Positions 8,052 to 18,112 of a stretch of 64,000 bases of DNA are shown here, one piece after another (positions within the stretch are counted from its first letter, which is position 1; every line of letters starts with the position of its first letter). Source of the DNA: Methylobacterium sp. DB0501 (GTDB lineage: Bacteria > Pseudomonadota > Alphaproteobacteria > Rhizobiales > Beijerinckiaceae); assembly GCF_011043735.1 (NCBI RefSeq), contig NZ_JAAKGV010000018.1:1-64000 (forward strand). Reading direction: 5' to 3'. The position numbers and the translations under genes were made by a program. The notes under the pieces are model-generated. The model was given only the letters and a program-made list of their open reading frames with translations. It was not told the DNA's origin and did not search any database.

Positions 8052-9086
8052 TCACCGCTCCACCTCCCGGTTCCACCGCTTCGTCCACTCCTCGCGCTTC
8101 TCGTTCACCACGGTCCAGTCCGGCGTGACGAGCGAAGCGGCGCGGGCGCCGACCGGGGCCATCTTGACGATCTCGGGCGGCACCTCGACCGATTTCAGCA
8201 CCGGGCCGTAGCCGTATTCCTTGAGCATCGTGAGCTGCACCCTGGGGTCGAGCAGCGCCTTGATGAAGGCGTTGGCGAGCGGCGAGGCCTTGGGCTTCGC
8301 CACCGGGCAGGCGGCGGTGAGGAGCGCGACCGCCCCCTCCTTCGGATAGACGAAATCGACCGGGAAGCCGGTATTGGCGAGCCCCTGCACCCGGCCGGTG
8401 CCCCAGACCGCGATCACCGCCTGGCCGGACTGGAACAGCTCGGTCATCTTGCCGGGGGACGGCTCGTAGGCGAGCACGTTCGGGTTGATCTCGGACTTGA
8501 CGATCTTGAACGCGGCGTCGACGGTCTTCTCGCTGCCGCCGTTCATCCGCGCCAGCATCACCAGCAGGTTGAGCCCGTAGGTGTTGTTGATCGGCGGGAT
8601 GACGAGGGCCTGGCGGTATTTCGGGTCCTTGAGGTCGTTCCAGGAGGTCGGCGGCGCCCAGCCCTTCTCCGAAAAGACCTTGGTGTTGTACATGATGCCC
8701 GTCGCGACGAGGCCGGTCGCCACGGCCCGGTCGTCCTTGAAGCGGGCGAGGTCGTAGAGGTCGCTCGGCACGCCCTCGACGCGATCGCAGAAGCCGAGCT
8801 GGATCGCCTGGTACATCGGGCCGTCGTCGACGATGGCGACGTCGATCTGCTGGTTGCCCTTCTGGGCCTGGAGCTTGGCGAGCGTGTCGGTGGAATTGCC
8901 GGCGACGTACTCGACCTTGACGTCGTTGGCCTTCTCGAAGGCCGGGATGACCTCGGTGCGGATCGTCTTCTCGAACGAGCCGCCATACCCGGCGACGTAG
9001 AGGGTCTTCTGCTGCGCCGTCGCGGGTGCGAGGGAGGTCGCCAGGGCCGTGAGGCCGAGGGCGGTCAGGAGGCCGAGCTGCTTCAC
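8052..9086 (-). CDS. periplasmic substrate-binding protein of PotD/opine type
   Basis: The product, about 344 residues, starts with a Sec signal (KQLGLLTALGLTALATSLAPATAQQ) cut near AQQ. A group-1 solute-binding fold follows, with YVAGYGGSFEKTIRTEVIPAFEKA typical of the PotD/opine family. Start choice is uncertain. GTG at 9086 or TTG at 9089 follow an AGGAG closely and begin at the signal peptide, while an ATG at 9116 lacks a clear ribosome site. It is divergent from the LysR gene and first in the importer/oxidase operon. Confidence 0.88.
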   Translation of the reverse strand: MKQLGLLTALGLTALATSLAPATAQQKTLYVAGYGGSFEKTIRTEVIPAFEKANDVKVEYVAGNSTDTLAKLQAQKGNQQIDVAIVDDGPMYQAIQLGFCDRVEGVPSDLYDLARFKDDRAVATGLVATGIMYNTKVFSEKGWAPPTSWNDLKDPKYRQALVIPPINNTYGLNLLVMLARMNGGSEKTVDAAFKIVKSEINPNVLAYEPSPGKMTELFQSGQAVIAVWGTGRVQGLANTGFPVDFVYPKEGAVALLTAACPVAKPKASPLANAFIKALLDPRVQLTMLKEYGYGPVLKSVEVPPEIVKMAPVGARAASLVTPDWTVVNEKREEWTKRWNREVER

Positions 9087-9258
9087 CAAGGACCTGTCTC
9101 CTCTCACGAGCGCCATGCGGCACTGCACAAGAATGTGCCGTGCCGTCTCGTTGGGCAAAAGGTGCCGGGCCGGCCCACGATCGTCCAATGCGAAATGGCG
9201 CGGCGTTCATGCCGAAATGTTATGGTTCGAAACGGGGGACCGCCGGACGGGAGGAGCG

Positions 9259-10152
9259 ATGGCACGGATCAACCTGCGGCAGGTCGAGGCCTTCCGCGCC
9301 ACGATGCTGACCGGCAGCGTCACCGAGGCCGCCGCCCTGATGGGGGTGACCCAGCCGGCGGCGAGCCGCCTGCTGCGCGACCTCCAGGCGGTGCTCAACA
9401 TGCCGCTGTTCGAGAAGCGCGGCACCGGCCTGGTGCCGAATGCGGCCGCGATGGCACTCTACACCGAGGTCGAGCGCTCCTTCGTCGGGCTCGAGCGGAT
9501 CGGGGCGGCGGCCGAGGAGATCCGCGGCCGGCGCACCGGCTTCCTGCGGGTCGCGGCGTTGCCGGCGCTCGCCAACGGCTACCTGCCGCGGCTGACCGGG
9601 CACTTCCTGAAGGAGCGCCCGAACCTGAACCTGTCGCTGTTCGGGGTGATCTCGCCGCTGGTGGTCGACTGGGTGATGAACAACCAGTGCGACGTCGGCT
9701 TCGCCGAGGTGCCGATCGCCCATGCCGGCGTGCCGAACGAGCGCCTGCCGGCGGTGGCCCGGGTCGCGGTGCTGCCGGAGGGCCACCGGCTGGCGGAGAA
9801 GGCGGAGCTGGCGCCGCGGGACTTCGAGGGCGAGACCTTCGTATCGCTCACCGCCGGCTCGACCGGGCGCCACCTGGTCGACCAGGCCTTCCACCGCGAC
9901 GGGGTGCGGCGGACCTTGCGGATCGAGACCGCCCTGTCGGAGATCATCTGCGGGCTGGTCTCGTCGGGGATCGGCGTGTCGATCTCCGATCCCTTCACCG
10001 CGCGGGAATTCGAGGGCCGCGGCGTGGTGGTGCGGCCCTTCGTGCCGCGGATCGAGTTCGAGTTCGCGGCGGTGTTCCCGCCCCAGCGTAGCCCCTCCCC
10101 GGTCGCCCTGGATCTGGTGGCGGCGGTGCGGGATTCGCTGGCGGCGTTCTGA
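9259..10152 (+). CDS. LysR family transcriptional regulator
   Basis: The 297-residue protein has the N-terminal LysR winged helix (LRQVEAFRATMLTGSVTEAAALMGVTQPAASRLL, residues 5-38) and a two-lobed effector domain. The start at 9259 follows a strong GGGAGGAG site. It is transcribed away from the binding-protein gene, the usual arrangement for a LysR activator of the neighbouring operon. The shared 170-bp region should hold its operator. The ligand is unknown, probably the imported compound or its oxidation product. Confidence 0.92.
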   Translation: MARINLRQVEAFRATMLTGSVTEAAALMGVTQPAASRLLRDLQAVLNMPLFEKRGTGLVPNAAAMALYTEVERSFVGLERIGAAAEEIRGRRTGFLRVAALPALANGYLPRLTGHFLKERPNLNLSLFGVISPLVVDWVMNNQCDVGFAEVPIAHAGVPNERLPAVARVAVLPEGHRLAEKAELAPRDFEGETFVSLTAGSTGRHLVDQAFHRDGVRRTLRIETALSEIICGLVSSGIGVSISDPFTAREFEGRGVVVRPFVPRIEFEFAAVFPPQRSPSPVALDLVAAVRDSLAAF

Positions 10153-10258
10153 GCCGGGGGAGGCCGCGAGCCGACACCCTCCGGGCCATCCCCGGGGCTC
10201 GCCGCAGGCGAGGGCCCGGGATCGAGGGGAGGCGTGCCGCGAAGCGGCTCTGCCTCTC

Positions 10259-10363
10259 GCACGATGTCCGACTGATTGCTGCGCGATGCGGAAATCGGCT
10301 TCGCTCGGGCGCCGCGCGGGCTGGTGATACGACATCCGGAAGGGATCCTCCGGATGTCGTATC
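10259..10363 (+). repeat. ~105-bp palindromic intergenic element, copy 1
   Basis: This is the first of four full copies (others at 35568, 41503 and 48902). Each has an outer CATACGAaaTCCG-like end, a middle block reading GATTGCTgCGC-ATGCGGAaaTCGGCTTCG, a GCGCCGCGCGGGCT block and a terminal palindrome. In this copy the palindrome has perfect 15-bp arms (10326-10340 and 10349-10363) around AGGGATCC. The gap from 10153 to 10461 holds no gene. Confidence 0.85.
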
Positions 10364-10410
10364 ATGACGTTGCAGACGGGCGGACGCTTCGCGACGTCCT
10401 GTGCCGGTTC

Positions 10411-10450
10411 CCGGATCTCCCGCTCCGCTCCCGTCGTCCGGGACAGGGCG
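10411..10450 (+). repeat. ~42-bp hairpin element, copy 1
   Basis: The stretch reads TTCCCGGATCTCCcgctccgctccCGTCGTCCGGGAcAGG, with CCCGGA/TCCGGG arms. The same pattern is found at 32838-32880, 32959-33004 and 48854-48896. It lies about 50 bp from a copy of the larger palindromic element, as does the copy at 48854, and follows the end of the next leftward gene's coding strand. Confidence 0.6.
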
Positions 10451-10461
10451 GGACGGCTTGA

Positions 10462-11136
10462 TCAAGCCGCCGCCCGGTCGATCGCCCGGAGCTGCAGGTC
10501 GAGCGCCGTGCCCGCCGCCGGGAACCGGCCGTCGAGGGCCGAGGTGCCGATCGTGAAGGCGGCGGCGCCGGCCTGCCGGATCGCCCGTACCTGGGCGGGG
10601 CTGTCGACCGAGCCCGCCACGATGACCGGCTTCGGCACCGCCGCGCAGACGGCGGCGATGAGCGACGGCACGTCGAGGGAGGAGCGGTAGGCGAGGAGGT
10701 CGAGGCCCGCGACGCCCTCGCGCCCGGCGAGCGCGACGGCGCTGGCGACGATCTCGCCCTGCGTCCCTTCGAGCCGGCTCGGATGGCCGACGATGCGGCC
10801 CGGGAACGGATAGTAGCGGATGCCGGTCCCCGCCAGCAGCGGCAGGACGTCGTCGACGTGGGTGCCGCCGAGCAAGTAGTCGACGCCGAGGTCCAGCGCC
10901 GCCTTCACCGAGCGGATCTCGCTCTCCCGGTCGAGGGAGACGACCTCCAGGTAGGTCGTCGCGCCGCCGCGCCGGATCGCCCGGGCAAGGTCGTCCAGGG
11001 CCTCGAAGGGCAGGCCGATATCCTTGAAGCCGATATGCCGGATCCCGGAATCCAGCGCCGTCGCGACGTGGCCGGCGGCCTCCGCCACCGTGCGGTCGTT
11101 CCGGGTCAGCATGAAGATGAAGTCGAACGCTGTCAT
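10462..11136 (-). CDS. TIM-barrel protein of HisA/HisF-like type, function unknown
   Basis: The 224-residue product shows the repeating beta-alpha pattern of a small TIM barrel. C-terminal phosphate-binding turns read VIVAGSVDSP and AAFTIGTSALDG, as in HisA, ThiE and TrpC relatives. It contains an EVVSLDRESEIRS segment and a DYLLGGTHVDD segment that could hold catalytic residues. It lies 106 bp downstream of the PdxA-like gene on the same strand and probably shares its operon, suggesting action on a related phosphorylated sugar acid. I do not recognise a specific enzyme. Confidence 0.72.
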   Translation of the reverse strand: MTAFDFIFMLTRNDRTVAEAAGHVATALDSGIRHIGFKDIGLPFEALDDLARAIRRGGATTYLEVVSLDRESEIRSVKAALDLGVDYLLGGTHVDDVLPLLAGTGIRYYPFPGRIVGHPSRLEGTQGEIVASAVALAGREGVAGLDLLAYRSSLDVPSLIAAVCAAVPKPVIVAGSVDSPAQVRAIRQAGAAAFTIGTSALDGRFPAAGTALDLQLRAIDRAAA

Positions 11137-11242
11137 GGATGGCGGCTCCCCGCTCGCGCATGTCCGGCGCTGTCGCGGCCGGATCGTCGCAGAAAATCGG
11201 TCCGGGTCAAAGGTGAAGGTCGAAGGCCGGGGACGCGCCGCC

Positions 11243-12250
<1,008 letters not shown>

Positions 12251-12352
12251 GGTCGTCCTTGGCCTCGCGGCGGGGTCGAGGCCCACCATACCGGCCGCAG
12301 CGCGCTGGACGAGCGAGAGGGTCTGACGTAATCCGGTGACGAGAGATCACCG

Positions 12353-13222
12353 ATGAAGCGTTCGGACCTGCCCTCGCTGGACGACCTGCGGGCCTTCGAG
12401 ACCGTGGCGCGCCTCGGCTCCGTGCGGCAGGCGGCGGGCGAGCTGTCGCTGACGCACGGCGCCGTCAGCCGGCGGGTCGCCAAGCTCGCCGGGGATCTCG
12501 GCTTGCGGCTGTTCGAGCCGGCCGGGCGGGGCCTGCGGCTGACCCGGGACGGGGCCGCCCTGTCGGAGGCGACCACGAAGGCCTTCGCGCTGATCGAGGA
12601 CAGCCTGTCGGCGATCCGCGCCGCGCCGGGATCCGGCCCCGTCGTTGTGTCCTGCGAACGCTCGCTGGCGATGCGGTGGCTGATCCCGCGCCTCTCGGCC
12701 TTCCAGGACCGGCATCCCGAGATCGAGATCCACCTGTCGACGGGGGGCGGCAGCCTCGATTTCACCCGCGAGCGGGTGACCCTCGCGATCCGGCGGCTCG
12801 ACTTCGCCCTCGACCCGGCCTGGGCGGTGCGGGAGCTGATGCCCGAACGGGTCGGCCCGGTGATGGGCCCGAGCCTGCGCGAGCGCTTCGCCCTCGGGGA
12901 TTACGTGGCGCTGGGCTCCCGCACCCGCCCGAAGGCCTGGCCCGACTGGCTCGGCGCGCACCCGCAGGTCCCGCGGCCCCGGAGCCTGCGGCTCCTCGAC
13001 CACCACTTCCTGATGACCGAGGCGGCTTTGGGCGGCCTCGGCGTCGCGCTCGCGCCCGAGGTCATCGTGAGCGGCGACGTCGCGCTCGGCCGGCTCGTGG
13101 CGCCGTGCGGGTTCGTGCCGGACGGCACGCATTACGGGCTGATCCATCCCCGCGCCTCCGGGCTGTCCGAGGCCGCCGAGACGGTGCGCGACTGGCTGCG
13201 GCGAGAAGCCGTGACGGGCTGA
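12353..13222 (+). CDS. LysR family transcriptional regulator, GcvA type
   Basis: The 289-residue protein starts with LPSLDDLRAFETVARLGSVRQAAGELSLTHGAVSRRV, the GcvA-subfamily helix-turn-helix with its characteristic THGAVSR. An effector domain follows with SERSLAMRWLIPRL-like features. It is divergent from the PdxA-like gene, sharing about 100 bp, and likely regulates that operon. A weak GAGAGATC ribosome site precedes the ATG. Confidence 0.92.
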   Translation: MKRSDLPSLDDLRAFETVARLGSVRQAAGELSLTHGAVSRRVAKLAGDLGLRLFEPAGRGLRLTRDGAALSEATTKAFALIEDSLSAIRAAPGSGPVVVSCERSLAMRWLIPRLSAFQDRHPEIEIHLSTGGGSLDFTRERVTLAIRRLDFALDPAWAVRELMPERVGPVMGPSLRERFALGDYVALGSRTRPKAWPDWLGAHPQVPRPRSLRLLDHHFLMTEAALGGLGVALAPEVIVSGDVALGRLVAPCGFVPDGTHYGLIHPRASGLSEAAETVRDWLRREAVTG

Positions 13223-13402
13223 ACGCGGCCGGGATCGCCTCGTCTCCCGGAGCGACGCGGCCCTCCGGCGACGCGCCGCGCCACATTTACCGAGCGTCAA
13301 TCACATCAAAACACGCGCGTCACTGCTGCGATTTCCGTAACGTTCTTCCACTATCAGGGACAGGCTCGGGACGCCGCTTCGGATGTCGCGGCAGGAGGCG
13401 AC

Positions 13403-14548
13403 ATGGTCCAGGCGTTGAAGAGGCGGCTGCTTCGCCTGCTTCTCACCCCTCAGGCGGAGGCGCTCAACGCCGCCGCGACTTCCGGCGACCGCCTGCACAG
13501 GCTGTCCGTCCTGGCCTGCCTCGCCGTCCCGAGCTTCCTGGCCCTGTTCGCCTGGTACGCGATGTGGCCGCTCGTCGCCGCCCTGGTCGTCTGCGGCGGC
13601 ATCCTCATGGCCGCCCCGCTGATCCACCGGTGGAGCGGCAGCGTCGTGCTCGCGCGGGAACTGTTCCTCGCGGCTCTATTGGGATTCAAGTCCTACGAAG
13701 TCGTCTATTTCGGCACCATCGTGTCGCCGGGAAGCGCGTGGCTCGCCGCCGTGCCGGTGCTTGCGATCATGCTCGGCGGCCTCGCCTGCGGGCTGGCCTG
13801 GACCCTGGTCACGGTCGTGGCGATGGTGTCGCTGGGAATCGTGGGCCATGCCTGGATGGTGCCGCGTGCCTTCGACCCCGCCGACCTGCAGATCGTCTCC
13901 AGCATCGGCATGATCTACCTCGTGGTCTGCCTGTCGGTCTTCGTCTTCCTGGTCGATTACGAGCGCGGCCTGGCGATCGCCGGCCTCGCCCGGATGAACG
14001 AGACCGTGCGCCAGCTGGTCATCAGCGACCCCCTGACGGGCGTCTTCAACCGGCGCCACCTCGGCGACCTGATCGCCGAGGACGATGCCCGGCCCGCCGG
14101 GGCGCGGACCATCCGGGCGGTGGTGATGATCGACATCGACCGCTTCAAGGCGATCAATGACCGGTTCGGCCACCTGGCGGGCGATGCCGTGATCAAGGCG
14201 GTCGCCGCCGCCATCGCGGCGGAGGCGGGTCCGGACAACACGGTCGGACGCTTCGGGGGTGAAGAGTTCGTCTGCCTCGTCCGGGGGCGTCCGGGCGGGC
14301 GGGGCGGGCTCGACGGGCCGGCCTTCGCCGAAGCCATCCGCCACCGGGTCTCGGGGACCGCTTTCGACGGCATTGCGGGGCTCGACAGGGTCACGGTCTC
14401 GGTCGGCGTGGCCGCCTGCGCGTGGTACGGCAGCGCGATGGCGGCGCTCCCGGAGGCGGATTTCGCGCTCTACGCCGCCAAGGAGGCGGGACGCGACTGC
14501 GTGCGCGAAGCGCGGCCCCGGCCCTGGCCGGTCGCGCAGGCGAGCTGA
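13403..14548 (+). CDS. membrane-anchored diguanylate cyclase (GGDEF domain)
   Basis: In the 381-residue protein, residues ~30-190 form several hydrophobic helices (an unassigned membrane sensor region). A GGDEF domain follows, starting at SDPLTGVFNRRHL and reaching the active loop GGEEF in RFGGEEFVCLV, with VVMIDIDRFKAINDRFGH for nucleotide and metal binding. These residues are intact, so it should make cyclic di-GMP. The RxxD inhibitory site normally just before GGEEF is absent (EAGPDNTVGRF), so product feedback through that site is unlikely. It has a strong GGAGG site and no apparent operon partner. Confidence 0.93.
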   Translation: MVQALKRRLLRLLLTPQAEALNAAATSGDRLHRLSVLACLAVPSFLALFAWYAMWPLVAALVVCGGILMAAPLIHRWSGSVVLARELFLAALLGFKSYEVVYFGTIVSPGSAWLAAVPVLAIMLGGLACGLAWTLVTVVAMVSLGIVGHAWMVPRAFDPADLQIVSSIGMIYLVVCLSVFVFLVDYERGLAIAGLARMNETVRQLVISDPLTGVFNRRHLGDLIAEDDARPAGARTIRAVVMIDIDRFKAINDRFGHLAGDAVIKAVAAAIAAEAGPDNTVGRFGGEEFVCLVRGRPGGRGGLDGPAFAEAIRHRVSGTAFDGIAGLDRVTVSVGVAACAWYGSAMAALPEADFALYAAKEAGRDCVREARPRPWPVAQAS

Positions 14549-14564
14549 GGCGGGCCGGCGGATC

Positions 14565-14609
14565 GCCTCGCGTTCCCTCGCCTCGCGTCCCCCTGCCTCG
14601 CGTTCCCTT
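14565..14609. repeat. three tandem 15-bp repeats in a pyrimidine-rich tract
   Basis: Three consecutive units of GCCTCGCGTtCCCtc occupy 14565-14579, 14580-14594 and 14595-14609, with two to three mismatches between them. They begin a 75-bp stretch that is nearly all C and T on the plus strand, in the gap between the diguanylate cyclase and the Mrp operon. Tandem repeats there may vary between strains and alter mrp promoter spacing, though that is conjecture. Confidence 0.75.
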
Positions 14610-14786
14610 GCTCCCTTTCCCTGGCCCCCCTTTCCCTTGTCGCCCCGCCCGTCGGGCCTACCTTGAAACGATCCGCGCGGCCCGAGTGCGTCGCTCCCGC
14701 AGACCCGATCCCGTCCCCGGCGCGCATCCCGTGCATCGGCGCGGGTGCGGCCTGCCCCCCGCCAACCGGTCCTTGTTCCCGTTTCG

Positions 14787-17717
14787 ATGGCGCCCGAACT
14801 GCTCCTCGTCCTCGCGGCGATCCTGCCCTTCCTCGGCAGCGCCGCCGCGATCTGCCTGCCTGGGCATGCGCGCAACGCCGCCGCCGGCCTCGCCGGCTTC
14901 GTCACGGTGACGGGCCTCGCCTGCATCGGCCTGCTCTATCCCCTCGCCGCGTCCGGCGCTCCGGTGGTCTTCGCCGTCGACTGGCTGCCGGCGCTCGGAA
15001 TCCGCCTCGTGCTGCGGCTCGACGGGCTCGCCTGGATCTTCTCGGTCCTGGTGCTCGGGATCGGCGCCCTCGTGGCGCTCTATGCCCGCTACTACATGGA
15101 CGCCGCCGATCCGATCCCGCGGCTCTACTGCTACCTCCTCGCCTTCGTCGGCGCGATGCTCGGCATCGTGCTGTCCGGCAACCTGATTCAGCTGGTCGTG
15201 TTCTGGGAGCTGACCAGCGTCGTGTCGTTCCTGCTGATCGGCTACTGGTCCGACAACGCCTCGGCCCGCGACGGGGCCCGGATGGCGCTCACCATCACGG
15301 CCGCCGGCGGCCTGTGCCTGCTCGTCGGGGCGGTGCTGCTCGGGCGCATCGCCGGCAGCTACGAGCTCGACGCGGTGCTGGCCGCCGGCCCGGTCGTGCG
15401 CGAGAGCCCGCTCTACGGGCCGGCCCTGGTCCTGGTGCTCGCCGGGGCGCTGACCAAGTCGGCGCAGCTGCCGTTCCACATCTGGCTGCCGCGGGCGATG
15501 GCGGCGCCGACCCCGGTCAGCGCCTACCTGCACTCGGCCACGATGGTGAAGGCCGGCATCTTCCTGATGATCCGGTTCTGGCCGGTCCTGGCCGGCACCG
15601 AGAGCTGGTACTGGATCGTCGGCACCGCCGGCATGGCGACGATGCTGGTCGGGTCCTGGAGCGCGATCTTCCAGCACGACCTCAAGGGCCTGCTCGCCTA
15701 CTCGACCATCAGCCATCTCGGGCTGATCACCCTGCTTCTCGGCCTCAACTCGCCGCTCGCCGTCGTGGCGGCGATCTTCCACACCGTGAACCACGCGACC
15801 TTCAAGGCCTCGCTGTTCATGGCCGCCGGCATCATCGACCACGAGACCGGGACGCGGGACATGCGCCGCCTGAGCGGCCTGTGGCACGCCATGCCCTACA
15901 CCGCCACCCTGGCGATGGTCGCCGCCGCCGCGATGGCCGGCGTGCCGCTCCTCAACGGCTTCCTGTCGAAGGAGATGTTCCTGGCCGAGGCCGTGGACAG
16001 TACCGGGGAGCACTGGCTCAACCTCGCCCTGCCGGTGCTGGCGACGCTGGCGAGCGCCTTCACGGTGCTCTACTCCCTCCGCTTCATCCGCCAGACCTTC
16101 TTCGGGCCGCCCGCCCGCGACCTGCCGCACGCTCCCCACGAGCCGGTGCGCTGGATGCGCATCCCGATCGAGGCCCTGGTCCTCGTGTGCGTCGCGATCG
16201 GCCTCGTGCCGAACCTGACGATCGGGCCGGCGCTCGCAGGTGCGGCCCGGGCCGTCCTGGGCGAGCGGATGCCCGACTACGACCTCGCGATCTGGCACGG
16301 GTTCAACGCGCCGCTCGCCATGAGCGTGCTGGCGCTCGCCGGCGGGGTCGCGCTCTACCGGGTGTTCGGAGCACGGATCGACACCAATCCCCGCGGCGGT
16401 CCCTGGCTGATGCACCGTCTCGACGGCGGCTGGCTGTTCGAGCGCGGGATGACCGGCCTCGTGAAGGGCGCCCGCTGGCTCGAGGCCAGGCTCGGCACGG
16501 AGCACCTGCAGCCGCAACTGCGCATCCTGTTCCTCGCCGCCCTCGCGGCGGCGGCCGCCGCCGGCGTCGCGCGCGGGCTCGACCTCCTCGCGCCGGGCCG
16601 GGCGACCGCCTTCGATCCGGCCTTCGCCCTGATGTGGCTGGTCGGCGCCGCCTGCGCCCTCGGCGCGGCGGAGCGCGCGAAGTACCACCGCCTGTCGGCG
16701 GTGATCCTGGTCGGCGGGGCCGGCCTCGTCAGCAGCCTCACCTTCCTGTGGCTCTCCGCGCCCGACCTCGCGGTGACCCAGATCCTCGTCGAGATCGTCA
16801 CCACGGCGATGCTGCTCCTCGGCCTGCGCTGGCTCCCCAAACGCGACCGGGCGATCCCGGTCCCGGATTCGGAGCGGGTGCGGGCGCGCCGGCGCCGCGT
16901 CACCGACCTCGTCATCGCCCTCGCCGCGGGCCTCGGCCTCGCGACGATCGCCTATGCCGTGATGACCCGGCCGGCGGTCGACGGGATCGGCCGCTGGTTC
17001 GTGGAGGAGGCCTATCCGCAGGCCGGCGGGCGCAACGTCGTCAACGTGCTGCTGGTCGATTTCCGCGCCTTCGACACGCTGGGCGAGATTGCCGTGCTCG
17101 GGATCGTCGGGCTGACGGTGTTCGCGCTCCTGCGCCGCTTCCGCCCCGCCCCCGACAGCCTGGAGCGGCCGGCCCAGCAGCGCCGCCACGACGCCGACGA
17201 CCGGAGCAGCGAGGGCCGCGAGCCGGGCCACACGACGGCCGACGCCCTGCTGGTGCCCCGCCTCGTGACGACCTGGCTGTTCCCGTTCATCATCCTGCTC
17301 GCCCTGCACCTGTTCCTGCGCGGGCACGACCTGCCGGGCGGGGGCTTCGCGGCCGGCATCGCGCTCACCGTCGCCTTCATGCTGCAATACATGGCCTGGG
17401 GTGCGGCCTGGGTGGAGGAGCGCCTGCGCATCCAGCCGATCGCCTGGATCGGCCTCGGCCTCCTCGTCGCGGTGCTGGCCGGGGCCGGGTCCTGGCTCGC
17501 CGGGCGGCCGTTCCTCACCGCCTACTTCGCCTACTGGAAATTCCCGATCCTCGGCAAGGTCCCGGTCGCGAGCGCCCTGGTGTTCGACCTCGGCATCATG
17601 GTCCTGGTGGTCGGCGCGAGCGCCCTGATGCTCGTCGCCCTCGCCCACCAGTCCCTGCGCCGCACCCGGGTCGCGCAAGGACAGGCCGAGCGGGAAGCCA
17701 GCGAGGAGCGCGCCTGA
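14787..17717 (+). CDS. mrpA: Na+/H+ antiporter subunit A fused to subunit B (MrpA-MrpB)
   Basis: The 976-residue membrane protein has an N-terminal NuoL/MrpA-like domain with the conserved proton path (ALTKSAQLPFHIWLPRAMAAPTPVSAYLHSATMVKAG, about residues 220-256). An MrpA-specific C-terminal extension follows. From about residue 830 there is a full MrpB domain, beginning at RLVTTWLFPFIILLALHLFLRGHDLPGGGFAAG. This A-B fusion is the Sinorhizobium PhaAB arrangement, so mrpB is not missing. The complex exchanges Na+ or K+ for H+ and supports alkali and salt tolerance. The start has no clear ribosome site; GTG at 14745 is an alternative. Confidence 0.95.
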   Translation: MAPELLLVLAAILPFLGSAAAICLPGHARNAAAGLAGFVTVTGLACIGLLYPLAASGAPVVFAVDWLPALGIRLVLRLDGLAWIFSVLVLGIGALVALYARYYMDAADPIPRLYCYLLAFVGAMLGIVLSGNLIQLVVFWELTSVVSFLLIGYWSDNASARDGARMALTITAAGGLCLLVGAVLLGRIAGSYELDAVLAAGPVVRESPLYGPALVLVLAGALTKSAQLPFHIWLPRAMAAPTPVSAYLHSATMVKAGIFLMIRFWPVLAGTESWYWIVGTAGMATMLVGSWSAIFQHDLKGLLAYSTISHLGLITLLLGLNSPLAVVAAIFHTVNHATFKASLFMAAGIIDHETGTRDMRRLSGLWHAMPYTATLAMVAAAAMAGVPLLNGFLSKEMFLAEAVDSTGEHWLNLALPVLATLASAFTVLYSLRFIRQTFFGPPARDLPHAPHEPVRWMRIPIEALVLVCVAIGLVPNLTIGPALAGAARAVLGERMPDYDLAIWHGFNAPLAMSVLALAGGVALYRVFGARIDTNPRGGPWLMHRLDGGWLFERGMTGLVKGARWLEARLGTEHLQPQLRILFLAALAAAAAAGVARGLDLLAPGRATAFDPAFALMWLVGAACALGAAERAKYHRLSAVILVGGAGLVSSLTFLWLSAPDLAVTQILVEIVTTAMLLLGLRWLPKRDRAIPVPDSERVRARRRRVTDLVIALAAGLGLATIAYAVMTRPAVDGIGRWFVEEAYPQAGGRNVVNVLLVDFRAFDTLGEIAVLGIVGLTVFALLRRFRPAPDSLERPAQQRRHDADDRSSEGREPGHTTADALLVPRLVTTWLFPFIILLALHLFLRGHDLPGGGFAAGIALTVAFMLQYMAWGAAWVEERLRIQPIAWIGLGLLVAVLAGAGSWLAGRPFLTAYFAYWKFPILGKVPVASALVFDLGIMVLVVGASALMLVALAHQSLRRTRVAQGQAEREASEERA

Positions 17718-18112
17718 TGGAACTCGTCCTGTCCCTCGGCATCGGCGTGCTGGCCGCCGCCGGGGTGTGGCTGATGCTGCGCCCGCGCAGCTTCCAGGTC
17801 GCGCTCGGGCTGTCGCTCCTGAGCTACGCCGTCAACCTGTTCATCTTCGCCATGGGCCGCCTCACCGTCGGCGCGCCGCCGGTGCTCGGCGCGGGGACCG
17901 GCATCGGGCAGGACAGCGTCTTCGTCGACGATCCAGTGACCCAGGCCCTGGTGCTGACCGCCCTGGTGATCAGCTTCGCCCTCACCGCCCTGTTTCTGGT
18001 GGTCCTGCTCGCCGCCCGCGGCATCACCGGCAGCGACCACGTCGACGGACGCGAGCCGCATCCAGGCCAGCAGAGCCCCGGCGAGCCGCATCCGGGGCGG
18101 CCGCAGCCATGA
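17717..18112 (+). CDS. mrpC: Na+/H+ antiporter subunit C (MrpC)
   Basis: The 131-residue protein has three membrane helices and matches NuoK/MrpC, with SLLSYAVNLFIFAMGRL in helix 2 and the DDPVTQALVLTALVISFALTAL block in helix 3. The short, His- and Pro-rich C-terminal tail is variable in the family. Its ATG shares one base with the mrpA stop (TGATG). Confidence 0.94.
   Translation: MELVLSLGIGVLAAAGVWLMLRPRSFQVALGLSLLSYAVNLFIFAMGRLTVGAPPVLGAGTGIGQDSVFVDDPVTQALVLTALVISFALTALFLVVLLAARGITGSDHVDGREPHPGQQSPGEPHPGRPQP

Noticed and set aside
9117..9258. A LysR T-N11-A operator in the potD-lysR gap
   Set aside because: Several loose matches exist and none is clearly better, so no single site is claimed.
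10259..10363. Short open frames through the palindromic elements, sharing peptide-like strings between copies
   Set aside because: The similarity comes from the DNA repeat itself, the frames lack ribosome sites, and the copies differ in frame.
14658..17678. A 1006-residue frame on the minus strand opposite mrpA
   Set aside because: Its composition (runs of Gly, Arg, Glu, His and Gln) is that of a shadow frame in GC-rich DNA, and the plus-strand MrpA protein is unmistakable.
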